DNA of 24,976 nt from Pseudomonadota bacterium (GTDB lineage Bacteria; Pseudomonadota; Gammaproteobacteria; Pseudomonadales; Moraxellaceae). The DNA lies in the NCBI GenBank assembly GCA_023393635.1, contig JAEWKT010000035.1, positions 1-24,976 on the forward strand, read 5' to 3'. The notes beneath the pieces were generated by a model. That model did no database searches. It was given only the letters and a program-made list of their open reading frames with translations, and was not told the origin of the DNA. Both the position numbers and the translations under genes were made by a program. Below, in pieces: positions 1 to 7,571 of this stretch. The first letter of the stretch is position 1; each line of letters begins with the position of its first letter.

Positions 1-30
1 TCGCCATGTGAGAGTAGGACATCGCCAGCT
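1..30 (+). rRNA. rrf: 5S ribosomal RNA, 3' end (partial)
   Basis: The first 30 bases read as the conserved 3' end of a bacterial 5S rRNA: the CCATGTGAGAGTAGG block followed by CATCGCCAGC, which would close helix I with the 5' end outside the window. A strong terminator follows 12 bases later, as at the end of an rRNA operon. The exact 3' end is uncertain by one or two bases. Confidence 0.88.
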
Positions 31-41
31 CATTATTTAAT

Positions 42-73
42 AACCCCCTCAATGTAGCCATTGAGGGGGTTTT
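42..73 (+). terminator. rRNA operon intrinsic terminator
   Basis: A perfect 13-bp stem (42-54 with 59-71, arm AACCCCCTCAATG) closes a TAGC loop and runs into a short T tract. It sits directly after the 5S rRNA and ends the rRNA operon. Confidence 0.92.
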
Positions 74-125
74 CTCTTATATGAGTAATATGATTAAAGA
101 ATAAAACCTATTAGAAAGCCTCAAC

Positions 126-160
126 ACCACTACAGCCGATTCCTTTCTATTTGTAGTGGT
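126..160 (-). repeat. Inverted repeat spanning the end of the LysR gene
   Basis: ACCACTACA (126-134) and TGTAGTGGT (152-160) form a perfect 9-bp stem with a 17-base loop, covering the last codons and the stop of the LysR gene. No T tract follows on the minus strand, so it may protect the mRNA 3' end or be a weak terminator; its function is unknown. Confidence 0.45.
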
Positions 161-1044
161 AATTCTGCCACTAAATAATCAATGAATGTACGCACAGCAG
201 GTAATAAGCCGCGCCTTGAAGGATAAATGGCATGGAATGTCCCTTGTGGAATAGTCCAGTCTGGCAATACGACTTCTAGTTTTTGATTACGTACCTGTTC
301 TGCACATATCCATTCTGGTAATAGGGCAATACCTGTGCCTTCTACCGCTAAATGCAATAGCATACTCAAATTAGAGGCCATGATCCTAGGGGTGATCGGG
401 ATGCGTCGAATGGTATTTGCTTTGTCTTCTAATTCCCAGTATTGATGTGCTTCATCTTCATTCATGCTGAGTGTTGCGCACTGGGTTAACTGTTCTAAAT
501 TGTCAGGTCGACCGTGCTGGTTTAGATAGCTACTGGAGGCTACTAGCAATTGCCTAACTTGGCCAAAGCGCCGAATAATAAAGGAGGCATCTTCATCCAG
601 CTGAGTTCTTACCCGCAGGGCAATATCAATACCTTCATTAATAATATCAATTTTTCGATTAGTAACAATTAATTGAATCTGAATATCAGGATAGGTTTTT
701 AAGAAGGCAGGCAACAGCTGCGCCAGCTCTTGCTGCGCAATGCTGACAGGCACACTGACACGAATAATACCGCGCGGTGAGGCACTGAGTTGATTAACCA
801 CATCTTGTGCGGCTTGTATTTCTAACCGCATGGCATGTGCGTGACGATAAACGTTCATACCAATATCAGTGACGGCAAACTGCCTGGATGTACGCTGAAT
901 TAATCGTACCCCCAGCGTTTCTTCTAAACGCTGTATACCGCGGCTTAATTTGGATTTAGGAATGGCAGTTGCGCGTTCAGTTGCACTAAAACCATTGTGC
1001 TCAACCACTAATGCAAACCAGTAATAATCATTGAGATCAGTCAT
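130..1044 (-). CDS. LysR-family transcriptional regulator
   Basis: A 304-residue protein of standard LysR length. Residues about 1-60 form the winged helix-turn-helix (NGFSATERATAIPKSKLSRG, then RLEETLGVRLIQRTSR). Residues about 90-295 are the periplasmic-binding-protein-like effector domain, opening with SPRGIIRVSVPVSIAQQ. The ATG start has only a weak purine stretch upstream. It lies 53 bp downstream of an esterase gene on the same strand, so the two may share a transcript and the regulator may control the esterase. The effector and targets cannot be read from sequence. Family assignment is firm, function is not known. Confidence 0.9.
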   Translation of the reverse strand: MTDLNDYYWFALVVEHNGFSATERATAIPKSKLSRGIQRLEETLGVRLIQRTSRQFAVTDIGMNVYRHAHAMRLEIQAAQDVVNQLSASPRGIIRVSVPVSIAQQELAQLLPAFLKTYPDIQIQLIVTNRKIDIINEGIDIALRVRTQLDEDASFIIRRFGQVRQLLVASSSYLNQHGRPDNLEQLTQCATLSMNEDEAHQYWELEDKANTIRRIPITPRIMASNLSMLLHLAVEGTGIALLPEWICAEQVRNQKLEVVLPDWTIPQGTFHAIYPSRRGLLPAVRTFIDYLVAELPLQIERNRL

Positions 1045-1067
1045 AGTATTCTTTTATAGTGTACATA

Positions 1068-1090
1068 CAGCCAGCTGAGTACGCTGGCTG
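1068..1090 (-). repeat. Hairpin between esterase and LysR genes
   Basis: CAGCCAGC (1068-1075) and GCTGGCTG (1083-1090) pair perfectly around a 7-base loop, 7 bases after the esterase stop and 23 bases before the LysR start. No T tract follows on the minus strand, so it is more likely a partial attenuator, an mRNA-processing structure or an operator palindrome than a full terminator. Confidence 0.5.
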
Positions 1091-1097
1091 CATTATT

Positions 1098-2009
1098 TTA
1101 GGTGTGACGTTGAATAAAATCTCTTATTTCTAAAATAGATTGCTCTGCCATATCAATCCATGGGCTAAACATTTGAAATACATGCCACATCCCTGGGTAA
1201 ATGTTCAGCTCAACAGCACTGTTGGTTGCATCCGCTAAGGCTTTAAAGCGGTTGGCATCATCGAGTAAAATTTCTTTACTACCTACTTGCACCAGGGTAG
1301 GCGGTAAATCTGACAGGTCTGCAAATAAAGGTGAGACCAGTGGATTATCAAGCGCATAATTTTCTCCAATATAATAACGACTACCTTGCTCAAGAAATTC
1401 TGGGCTAAGCATGGCATCTAGTTTTTTATTGATGTGCATAGATTCACCACTTAAGGTTAAATCCAAAAACGGTGACATAAGAATAAGGCATGATGGCAGG
1501 ATAATTTTTTCATCACGTAAACCTAAAACGGCTGCTAATGCCAAATTGCCACCGCATGAATCACCAGAAATAATAATATTTTTGGCATCGTAGCCTTGCT
1601 GGATTAGTGCCATATAAGCAGCTTTAACCGCATTGACTGCACTTGGATAAACGTGTTCTGGTGAGAGAGGATAATCAATGACATAAACTGTTGCACCCGT
1701 TTGACCTGCAAGCTGGCTAGCCAGCCCTTTGTGGGTGTCGGGGCTGCCTAAAAAAAAGGCACCACCATGAATATGTAAAATTACTTGGTCTGATACAGGA
1801 ACTGTGCGTAAGGCATGGCGGGTAGCGGGAAAATTAGCAAGTGTAATATGGTGGCTATCCACCTCTTGATGCATGGGAAAGTTTTTGGTAGCTAACTCCA
1901 TACTTTTGCGTAAAACTGAAGCGGGTAAATGGTACTGGTTTGGAAATTTGCAAAAAACTTTTAGAATTTTTTCAACGGCATAGCGTTTTAAATGCTCAGG
2001 CATGGGCAT
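1098..2009 (-). CDS. Alpha/beta hydrolase, hormone-sensitive-lipase (GDXG) family esterase
   Basis: Probably a cytoplasmic carboxylesterase or lipase acting on short to medium acyl esters. The family signatures are all present: oxyanion-hole motif HGGAFFLG (from His81), DYPLSPEHVYPSA, nucleophile elbow GDSCGGN (Ser151), acid Asp250 in VGSKEILLDD, and His276 in PGMWH. The frame is open to a GTG at 2060, but the ATG at 2009 is preceded by GGAG eight bases upstream, whereas the GTG has no ribosome binding site, so I use 2009 (303 residues). The gene is followed by the LysR gene on the same strand and is divergent from the DUF2147 gene. The natural substrate is unknown. Confidence 0.87.
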   Translation of the reverse strand: MPMPEHLKRYAVEKILKVFCKFPNQYHLPASVLRKSMELATKNFPMHQEVDSHHITLANFPATRHALRTVPVSDQVILHIHGGAFFLGSPDTHKGLASQLAGQTGATVYVIDYPLSPEHVYPSAVNAVKAAYMALIQQGYDAKNIIISGDSCGGNLALAAVLGLRDEKIILPSCLILMSPFLDLTLSGESMHINKKLDAMLSPEFLEQGSRYYIGENYALDNPLVSPLFADLSDLPPTLVQVGSKEILLDDANRFKALADATNSAVELNIYPGMWHVFQMFSPWIDMAEQSILEIRDFIQRHT

Positions 2010-2095
2010 ACAGCAGGCTCCAGTTAAATTGTGTGAGAAAGTTCTCAATATGTAGGTCACTTTACATGTAAAAACTTAACAGTCATATATTCTTA

Positions 2096-2123
2096 TTGCA
2101 GCATATTGGTATATTATTATCAT
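2096..2123 (+). promoter_or_regulatory. Possible promoter of the DUF2147 gene
   Basis: TTGCAG (2096-2101) and TATCAT (2118-2123) are 16 bases apart and lie 34 bases before the start codon. The -10 matches consensus at five positions but the -35 at only three, and the region is AT-rich, so this is tentative. Confidence 0.3.
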
Positions 2124-2157
2124 ACAAATCACTTAAGATTTTAATAAGGATATTAAT

Positions 2158-2601
2158 ATGCGTCGTTTTATTCTGATGTCAGCAATGATGGCAATGAGTG
2201 CAGTAGGTTTTGCTGCTGATCGACTCGATGGTACTGTGTGGAAAACAATTGATGATAAAACTGGTAAACCACGTGCCACAGTTAAATTTACTGAAACTAG
2301 TAATGGTACTTTGAGTGCCACAGTGCAAAATTTAATTGATAAGGACGCGACAAAAGTTTGTGAAAAATGTACAGGTAATTTAAAAAATAAACCAGTGGTT
2401 GGTTTAACTATCGTGCATGGCTTAAAACAAGTAAGTGGCGTTAAAAACACGTATGACTATGGCAGTATTTTAGATCCTAAAAGTGGCAAAACTTATAAAT
2501 TAAAAGGTACACTGTCTGAAGATGGCAATACCTTAAATTTACGTGGCTATATGGGTGTGTCCTTGCTAGGCCGCAATCAGGTATGGCATCGCGTTCAATA
2601 A
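2158..2601 (+). CDS. Secreted DUF2147 family protein
   Basis: A 147-residue exported protein. A signal peptide is clear: basic MRR, a hydrophobic stretch rich in Met and Ala, and probable cleavage after VGFA near residue 20. The mature part starts LDGTVWKTIDDKTGKPRATV, the characteristic opening of DUF2147 proteins, and continues with the family pattern YDYGSILDPKSGKTYK, GTLSEDGNTLNLRGY and the ending LLGRNQVWHR. Two cysteines in CEKC could form a disulfide or bind metal. The start has a ribosome binding site (AAGGA, about 7 bases upstream). The gene stands alone with its own terminator. The family has no established biochemical function. Confidence 0.88.
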   Translation: MRRFILMSAMMAMSAVGFAADRLDGTVWKTIDDKTGKPRATVKFTETSNGTLSATVQNLIDKDATKVCEKCTGNLKNKPVVGLTIVHGLKQVSGVKNTYDYGSILDPKSGKTYKLKGTLSEDGNTLNLRGYMGVSLLGRNQVWHRVQ

Positions 2602-2657
2602 TGGGTGTTCTGGTTCTATAGAACATTCATGCAATACCTTCCCTGTTGTAAACAAAG

Positions 2658-2681
2658 TGCCGCCATGACGCGGCATTTTTT
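2658..2681 (+). terminator. Intrinsic terminator after the DUF2147 gene
   Basis: TGCCGC (2658-2663) and GCGGCA (2670-2675) form a 6-bp GC-rich stem followed by six T. It lies between two convergent genes; on the minus strand the following bases are only partly T-rich, so termination of the AraC gene here would be weaker. Confidence 0.8.
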
Positions 2682-2720
2682 ATGCCCCTACTTTTTAAGC
2701 ATCTGTGTATAAAATGATAA

Positions 2721-3728
2721 CTAATGATAAGCATTACTGGCGTGACCAAGCCGCCATTGATGGGGCGTTTGTCCTGTCCATTGTTTAAACGCGCGCTGAA
2801 ATGCACTTTGCTCTGAATAAGCCAGCAGCAACGCAATATCAATGAGGCTTAAATGGGGATCCTGTAGATATTGCTTGGCCAAAGTTTCTCTAACTTGTGC
2901 CAGACGCTGCTGAAAACTGTAATTCCGTTTCACCAGTTCGCGCTGCAGGCCTCTTACAGATAGCCCCATTTTAGTGGCAATAGCTTCGATGTGAATGTTG
3001 CCTTGTTGCACGGCCTGCATCATATTCTGCTGTAATTGCTGGTCAAAACGGTCATGTTGGGGCAGTTCATGCATTAAAACAACGGCCTGATTTTCTAATA
3101 GCTGTTTTAAGGTGTCATCGGCGCGATTGAGAGCAGTACTCAGTATCGAAAGTGGGATGTGTATGCAAGTGCGCTGCGCTTCAAAATTGACAGGGCAGCC
3201 AAAATAATCGTTATAAATTGTTGTGTTGGCAGGTTGTGGGTTTATAAACTCAACCTTGATGAGAGGTAAAGGGACTGGTGCAATAAGCTGCTGGGCAATA
3301 TTGGTAAATAAGGCAATAGCAGTTTCATCAACCAATTGCCCTGGTTTACCAGCATCGATTCCCCAACTGATTTCAATGCATTGTCCCTGAAGCTGTATTT
3401 GTAAATCATTACAGTCATAGGCTAATCGATGATAACGTTCAAAACGAATAAGTGCTTCACCTAAGTTTTGGCAAGACAAGCCTAAATAACCCATGATACC
3501 AATATGTGCTGGCTGAATGAGCCGTGCAATATGTAGACCAAGGGCTGGTTGTTGATAGTGGCTATTTACTGTTTGTAAGATGCTTTGCCAAATATCAAAA
3601 GGAATACGCTGGCTGCTTTGATACTGCTGACAGGCAGCAGGGATAGGTAAATGCTGTTGTTGGCAAAATGTGCGAATGAGTTCAGCTAAGCCACCATTGA
3701 CAGTCTCTCGATTAAAACCAAAGCTCAT
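2721..3728 (-). CDS. AraC-family transcriptional regulator (OruR/arabinose-binding-like N-terminal domain type)
   Basis: A 335-residue regulator. Residues about 20-200 resemble the ligand-sensing domain common to OruR/ArgR-like AraC members (IGIMGYLGLSCQNLGEALIR). Residues about 240-330 hold the two helix-turn-helix units: IEAIATKMGLSVRGLQREL and IDIALLLAYSEQSAFQRAFK, ending GQTPHQWR. The start is an ATG with a modest GAG-containing upstream sequence. It is transcribed away from the hydroxylase-like gene across 114 bp, which makes that gene a natural candidate target; this is inference. The effector molecule is not known. Confidence 0.88.
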   Translation of the reverse strand: MSFGFNRETVNGGLAELIRTFCQQQHLPIPAACQQYQSSQRIPFDIWQSILQTVNSHYQQPALGLHIARLIQPAHIGIMGYLGLSCQNLGEALIRFERYHRLAYDCNDLQIQLQGQCIEISWGIDAGKPGQLVDETAIALFTNIAQQLIAPVPLPLIKVEFINPQPANTTIYNDYFGCPVNFEAQRTCIHIPLSILSTALNRADDTLKQLLENQAVVLMHELPQHDRFDQQLQQNMMQAVQQGNIHIEAIATKMGLSVRGLQRELVKRNYSFQQRLAQVRETLAKQYLQDPHLSLIDIALLLAYSEQSAFQRAFKQWTGQTPHQWRLGHASNAYH

Positions 3729-3842
3729 GCTGCATCACTCTTAAAAATATATTGTCGCTTTTTGTCAATGCGATTAAAGCATAGTCAAGATTTAGCCGTA
3801 TTTTCAAGGCAAAATCAATTCAAATTAGATAGAGAAGCAGTA

Positions 3843-4487
3843 ATGATTAAAGGTTTTATTGCGGGCGTCATGATTTCCAATGCGTTTGAGTGGGTAGCGC
3901 ATAAATATCTATTACATGGCGTTCATCATAAGGGGCAGCCGCGTTTTAGCCCAAGCCCTGCTAGCATGAATAGTCACTGGACGCATCATCGCATGGTACG
4001 GCAGCAGCAGTTTGGTGATGACGGTTATCATGAGGGCTTAAAAAATGAGCGCACTCGGCTAGAGTTATTATCACTGGTGATTGTGGCGAGTAGCGCAAGT
4101 GCTATTGCTTATCCTTTTTCCAAAGGTATGGCATTGTCATTCTGGTATTGTGCGGGGAATTACTTTTATGTGCATCGCCGTGCGCACTTAGAGCCTGACT
4201 GGGCTAGAAATCGTATTCCATGGCATTATGATCATCACATGAACAGTAATCAGGATGCCAACTGGTGTGTGACGCGTCCGTGGTTTGATTATGTGATGGG
4301 TACACGGGTTGCTTCGAGCCGAGAACTACTGGAATCAAATTTAACGGGAATGGCTTTACCTGCCTGGTTTGAAAAACCACTGAATCGTGGTGTGGCTGCT
4401 ATTTTTCCCAAAGTATTGAAGCAAGTAGAGAGAAACCTGATTCTTGAGCAAAGTGTGCAAAATAAAACAGGTCTAAAGGCACGGTAA
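3843..4487 (+). CDS. Fatty acid hydroxylase / sterol desaturase-like membrane protein
   Basis: A small (214-residue) membrane protein with the histidine clusters of the diiron fatty acid hydroxylase superfamily: HKYLLH (His20, His25), HWTHH (His45-49), HRRAH, and HYDHH, in the usual order. These would bind two irons for oxygen-dependent hydroxylation or desaturation of a lipid. Hydrophobic stretches near residues 4-19 and 75-110 fit membrane insertion. The frame is open from a TTG at 3762, but that start lacks a ribosome binding site and adds an unusual hydrophilic tail; the ATG at 3843 begins MIKGFIAGVMISNAFEW, follows a GAGAAG stretch and fits the family better. The divergent AraC regulator may control it. 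The substrate is not determinable. Confidence 0.8.
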   Translation: MIKGFIAGVMISNAFEWVAHKYLLHGVHHKGQPRFSPSPASMNSHWTHHRMVRQQQFGDDGYHEGLKNERTRLELLSLVIVASSASAIAYPFSKGMALSFWYCAGNYFYVHRRAHLEPDWARNRIPWHYDHHMNSNQDANWCVTRPWFDYVMGTRVASSRELLESNLTGMALPAWFEKPLNRGVAAIFPKVLKQVERNLILEQSVQNKTGLKAR

Positions 4488-4641
4488 AATGAGCCATCAA
4501 CCTTAAAAATAGTGTCGGCAGGCTGTTTTAGCCAAACAATGTTGAAAAAGCGGTAATTGATACGGTTTTAACATAGTTTAGAAGATGAGTTTTGGTTAAA
4601 ATTTGCGTTATTCATCTTTAAGTTAACAAGAGCTTGAGCGT

Positions 4642-6222
4642 ATGCCTGCTACGACACATCATAAAACGCCTTATGTATTGGTTATTTTGGATGGGATTGG
4701 CCATCGTGACGAGATTAAGGACAATGCCTATCTTGCAGCCCATACCCCTCATTTGGATGCAATAAAAGCACAGCATCCGCATGGCCTGATTTCGGGTTCA
4801 GGGGAAGATGTGGGCCTGCCTGATGGTCAGTTTGGCAATAGTGAAGTGGGGCATATGAATCTGGGTGCAGGACGTGTGCTGTATCAGGATTCAACCAAAA
4901 TTACCAAAGAAATCCGTGAAGGCCAGTTTTTTGAGCATGCGGTGTTAGTGGATGCGGTTGAAAAGGCCAAGGCCAACGGTGGTAGCCTGCATATTTTAGG
5001 CTTGCTGTCCGATGGTGGTGTGCATGCGCATATTGACCATATTGTGGCCATGAGCCAGCTGGCTGCGCGTCGTGGCGTGAATGTACTGGTACATGCGTTT
5101 TTAGATGGGCGTGATACACCGCCTCGAAGTGCTGAAAAATATATTGCTGATTTTGAAGCCAAAGCTGCGTTAGACAATGCTAATAACACCGCACAAATTA
5201 GAATAGCCAGTTTAATTGGCCGCTATTTTGCCATGGATCGTGATGAGCGTTGGGATCGGGTAGCGCAGGCATATGAGTTGCTCACTCAAGGGGTGGCGGT
5301 GCGACATGCCGCAACCGCGCAAGAAGGCTTGTCACAGGCGTATGCAAATGATGAAAACGATGAGTTTGTAAAAGCCACTACCGTTGGCAAGCCTGCGCTG
5401 ATTGAAGATGGTGATAGCGTGGTGTTTATGAATTTTCGTGCTGACCGCGCCCGTGAAATTACCCGTGCTTTTGTTGACGAGGATTTTACTGGTTTTGAAC
5501 GTAAAACCTGTCCAAAACTGGCCAGTTTTGTGATGCTTACGCGTTATGCCAAAACAATTCCTGCCACAGTGGCCTATCAGCCTGCCGCATTAAACAATTC
5601 ATTGGGTGAGTATTTGGCCAGTATTGGTAAAACCCAGTTACGCATTGCTGAAACTGAAAAATATGCCCATGTGACATTTTTCTTTAGTGGTGGCCGTGAA
5701 GAGCCATTTGAAGGCGAGCAGCGTATTTTAATTAAATCCCCTGATGTGGCCACGTATGATTTAAAACCTGAAATGAGTGCCTTTGAAGTCACTGATGAGT
5801 TGGTAAAAGCCATCCAGTCAGGTGATTATGATGTGTTGGTGGTGAATTATGCCAATGGGGATATGGTCGGCCATACGGGTATTTTTGATGCAGCGGTAAA
5901 AGCAGTTGAAGCCTTAGACGTGTGCATGGGGCGTGTTTATGATGCTGTGATGGCACAAGGCGGTCATATGCTCATTACCGCGGATCATGGTAACGTTGAG
6001 CAAATGATGGATTACGACAGCGGCCAGGTGCATACCCAGCACACCACCGAGTATGTGCCCTTAATTTATGTAGGGCCAACCAATGCCAAAATTGCTAGTG
6101 GTGGTGTACTGGCAGACGTTGCACCGACCTTGCTCAGTTTAATGCAGATTGCAGCACCTGCTGACATGACAGGCCGTAATTTATTGACCTTAGAATCTGC
6201 GCCCATTCACGCTGGACGTTAA
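4642..6222 (+). CDS. gpmI: 2,3-bisphosphoglycerate-independent phosphoglycerate mutase
   Basis: Interconverts 3- and 2-phosphoglycerate in glycolysis and gluconeogenesis in the cytoplasm, using two manganese ions. The 526 residues match the family (about 510-530). Visible motifs: metal-binding LDGIGHRDEIKDNA near residues 16-29, the phosphoserine nucleophile Ser67 in GNSEVGHMN, DGRDTPPRS, GRYFAMDRDERWDR, MNFRADRAREITR, the AETEKYAHVTFFFSGG block, NYANGDMVGHTG and TADHGNVEQM. The ATG has only a weak GAG-type ribosome binding site. The stop codon is one base from the next gene, so gpmI and ctpA are almost certainly co-transcribed and translationally coupled. Uncertainty is minimal. Confidence 0.97.
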   Translation: MPATTHHKTPYVLVILDGIGHRDEIKDNAYLAAHTPHLDAIKAQHPHGLISGSGEDVGLPDGQFGNSEVGHMNLGAGRVLYQDSTKITKEIREGQFFEHAVLVDAVEKAKANGGSLHILGLLSDGGVHAHIDHIVAMSQLAARRGVNVLVHAFLDGRDTPPRSAEKYIADFEAKAALDNANNTAQIRIASLIGRYFAMDRDERWDRVAQAYELLTQGVAVRHAATAQEGLSQAYANDENDEFVKATTVGKPALIEDGDSVVFMNFRADRAREITRAFVDEDFTGFERKTCPKLASFVMLTRYAKTIPATVAYQPAALNNSLGEYLASIGKTQLRIAETEKYAHVTFFFSGGREEPFEGEQRILIKSPDVATYDLKPEMSAFEVTDELVKAIQSGDYDVLVVNYANGDMVGHTGIFDAAVKAVEALDVCMGRVYDAVMAQGGHMLITADHGNVEQMMDYDSGQVHTQHTTEYVPLIYVGPTNAKIASGGVLADVAPTLLSLMQIAAPADMTGRNLLTLESAPIHAGR

Positions 6223-6223
6223 T

Positions 6224-7489
6224 ATGAAAAAGAGCTGGCTGGTTGGGTGTATTTTGTTGGGGTGCAGTGGCCTGCTATTGGCCTCACCGCCCACAGTTGC
6301 TGTCAACTCATTGGGAGATGAAGCAGGGTTTGATGAGCCTGATACCATGGATCAGGCCGATGCGCTAGATCAACCGATGGACGAGCTATCACCTCCCACC
6401 AGTTCGACCACTTATGATGACGTGCCGATTGATGCAATTCGACGCTTTGTCAGTATTTATGAAAAAGTAAAAGAAAATTATGTGGAACCTGTTGATGACA
6501 ATGAGCTGTTTGAAAATGCACTACATGGTTTATTGTCACAGCTTGATCCCTATTCGGATTATTTAGATGCTAAAACCTATGAAGCCTTACTAGACTTTAC
6601 CGAAGGAGAGGTGGCGCAAACAGGTTTGACCATTCGGCCATCACAATTGCCTGATGCTGCCTGGCAAATTGATCGGGTTGAGTCGGGCTCTCCTGCGGCA
6701 CGGGCGGGTTTGCAAGGAGGCATGTTGCTGCACAAAATCGCCAGCAAAAATGCACGTAATTTAAGTTTGCATGATATTGAGCAATTGTTGCGTGGTGCGG
6801 TAGGAACAACGGTTGAGTTGACGGTTGCTGAAGAAGGTAAGCACGCGCGTGTGGTACGTGTGGTGCGTGCTACCCCTGAAGACAATGCTGTCAAGGAAGT
6901 AGCCTACAGCAATGGTGTCTTGGTGCTTAAAGTAGCTGCCTTTCAAAGCCAGACGCTCGCACAAATTCAACAGGCGATAGAGGGCTACCAGAAAAGCAAT
7001 GGTTTAAAAGCGGTCTTACTGGATTTACGTGATAACCCAGGTGGCTTGTTGTCGTCTGCCGTTGAAGTGGCTGATTTATTTTTAAACCAGGGTTTAATTG
7101 TCTATACCCAGGGACGTGGTGAGCCTGAACAACGTTATCAGGCTTTAGCACCTGCGCAGTATGCTGATCTGCCTGTAGGAATTTTAATTAATCACTATTC
7201 GGCCTCTGCGGCTGAAGTGCTTGCTGGTGCATTTCAGGATCATAAACGGGCGATTATTATGGGTGAACATAGCTATGGCAAAGGCTCAGTACAAAAACTG
7301 TGGCCCATTGCCGATGGTTATGCCATTAAGCTCACGGTAGCGCGTTATTACACACCCAAAGGTCGCTTAATTGAAGGCAAAGGCATTGAGCCAGATATTG
7401 CCATTAAAGATGAGCCTGCCATGAATAGCATTGATGGCACGCTAGATAATAGTGTGGCAATGCTACGCAAATATTACCAGTTGCCTTAA
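6224..7489 (+). CDS. ctpA: S41 family C-terminal processing protease
   Basis: A periplasmic serine protease of the carboxyl-terminal processing family, which in related bacteria degrades or trims murein hydrolases and lipoproteins. Order of parts: an N-terminal signal peptide (basic MKK, hydrophobic to about residue 20), an acidic linker (residues about 31-56), a PDZ domain (about 125-210, with SPAARAGLQGG), and the catalytic domain with LLDLRDNPGG. The Ser-Lys dyad is Ser328 in SASAAE and Lys353 in YGKGSVQ, 25 residues apart as in Tsp and CtpB. A Cys at residue 14 (LLGC) only loosely resembles a lipobox. The gene starts one base after the gpmI stop and ends at a shared terminator. The exact substrate is inferred only from family. 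Confidence 0.92.
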   Translation: MKKSWLVGCILLGCSGLLLASPPTVAVNSLGDEAGFDEPDTMDQADALDQPMDELSPPTSSTTYDDVPIDAIRRFVSIYEKVKENYVEPVDDNELFENALHGLLSQLDPYSDYLDAKTYEALLDFTEGEVAQTGLTIRPSQLPDAAWQIDRVESGSPAARAGLQGGMLLHKIASKNARNLSLHDIEQLLRGAVGTTVELTVAEEGKHARVVRVVRATPEDNAVKEVAYSNGVLVLKVAAFQSQTLAQIQQAIEGYQKSNGLKAVLLDLRDNPGGLLSSAVEVADLFLNQGLIVYTQGRGEPEQRYQALAPAQYADLPVGILINHYSASAAEVLAGAFQDHKRAIIMGEHSYGKGSVQKLWPIADGYAIKLTVARYYTPKGRLIEGKGIEPDIAIKDEPAMNSIDGTLDNSVAMLRKYYQLP

Positions 7490-7526
7490 GTGGGTTGCGG
7501 TTAGCATAAGCACGAAGCTTAAATTT

Positions 7527-7555
7527 AAAAAACCAGCATCACGGGCTGGTTTTTT
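7527..7555. terminator. Bidirectional terminator between ctpA and pilR
   Basis: AACCAGC (7531-7537) pairs with GCTGGTT (7545-7551) around a 7-base loop; an A run precedes and a T run follows, so it serves both converging genes. Confidence 0.88.
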
Positions 7556-7571
7556 AGCTACATTTAAAACA

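Noticed and set aside
2108..2126. Fur-like sequence before the DUF2147 gene
   Set aside because: One half-site (GATAAT on the minus strand) matches well but the rest is poor, and the region is simply AT-rich; too weak without an iron-related gene downstream.
2606..2625. Palindrome GTTCTATAGAAC near the end of the DUF2147 gene
   Set aside because: A 12-bp palindrome at 2613-2624 is easily expected by chance in such sequence; a proper terminator follows at 2658-2681.
4884..5813. Open frames antisense to gpmI
   Set aside because: They lie wholly within the well-conserved gpmI gene, have no ribosome binding sites and resemble no family; they are shadows of the coding frame.
6224..6265. CtpA as a lipoprotein
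   Set aside because: Cys14 is preceded by L-L-G with a very short hydrophobic region, a poor lipobox; a normal signal peptide cleaved near residue 20 fits better.
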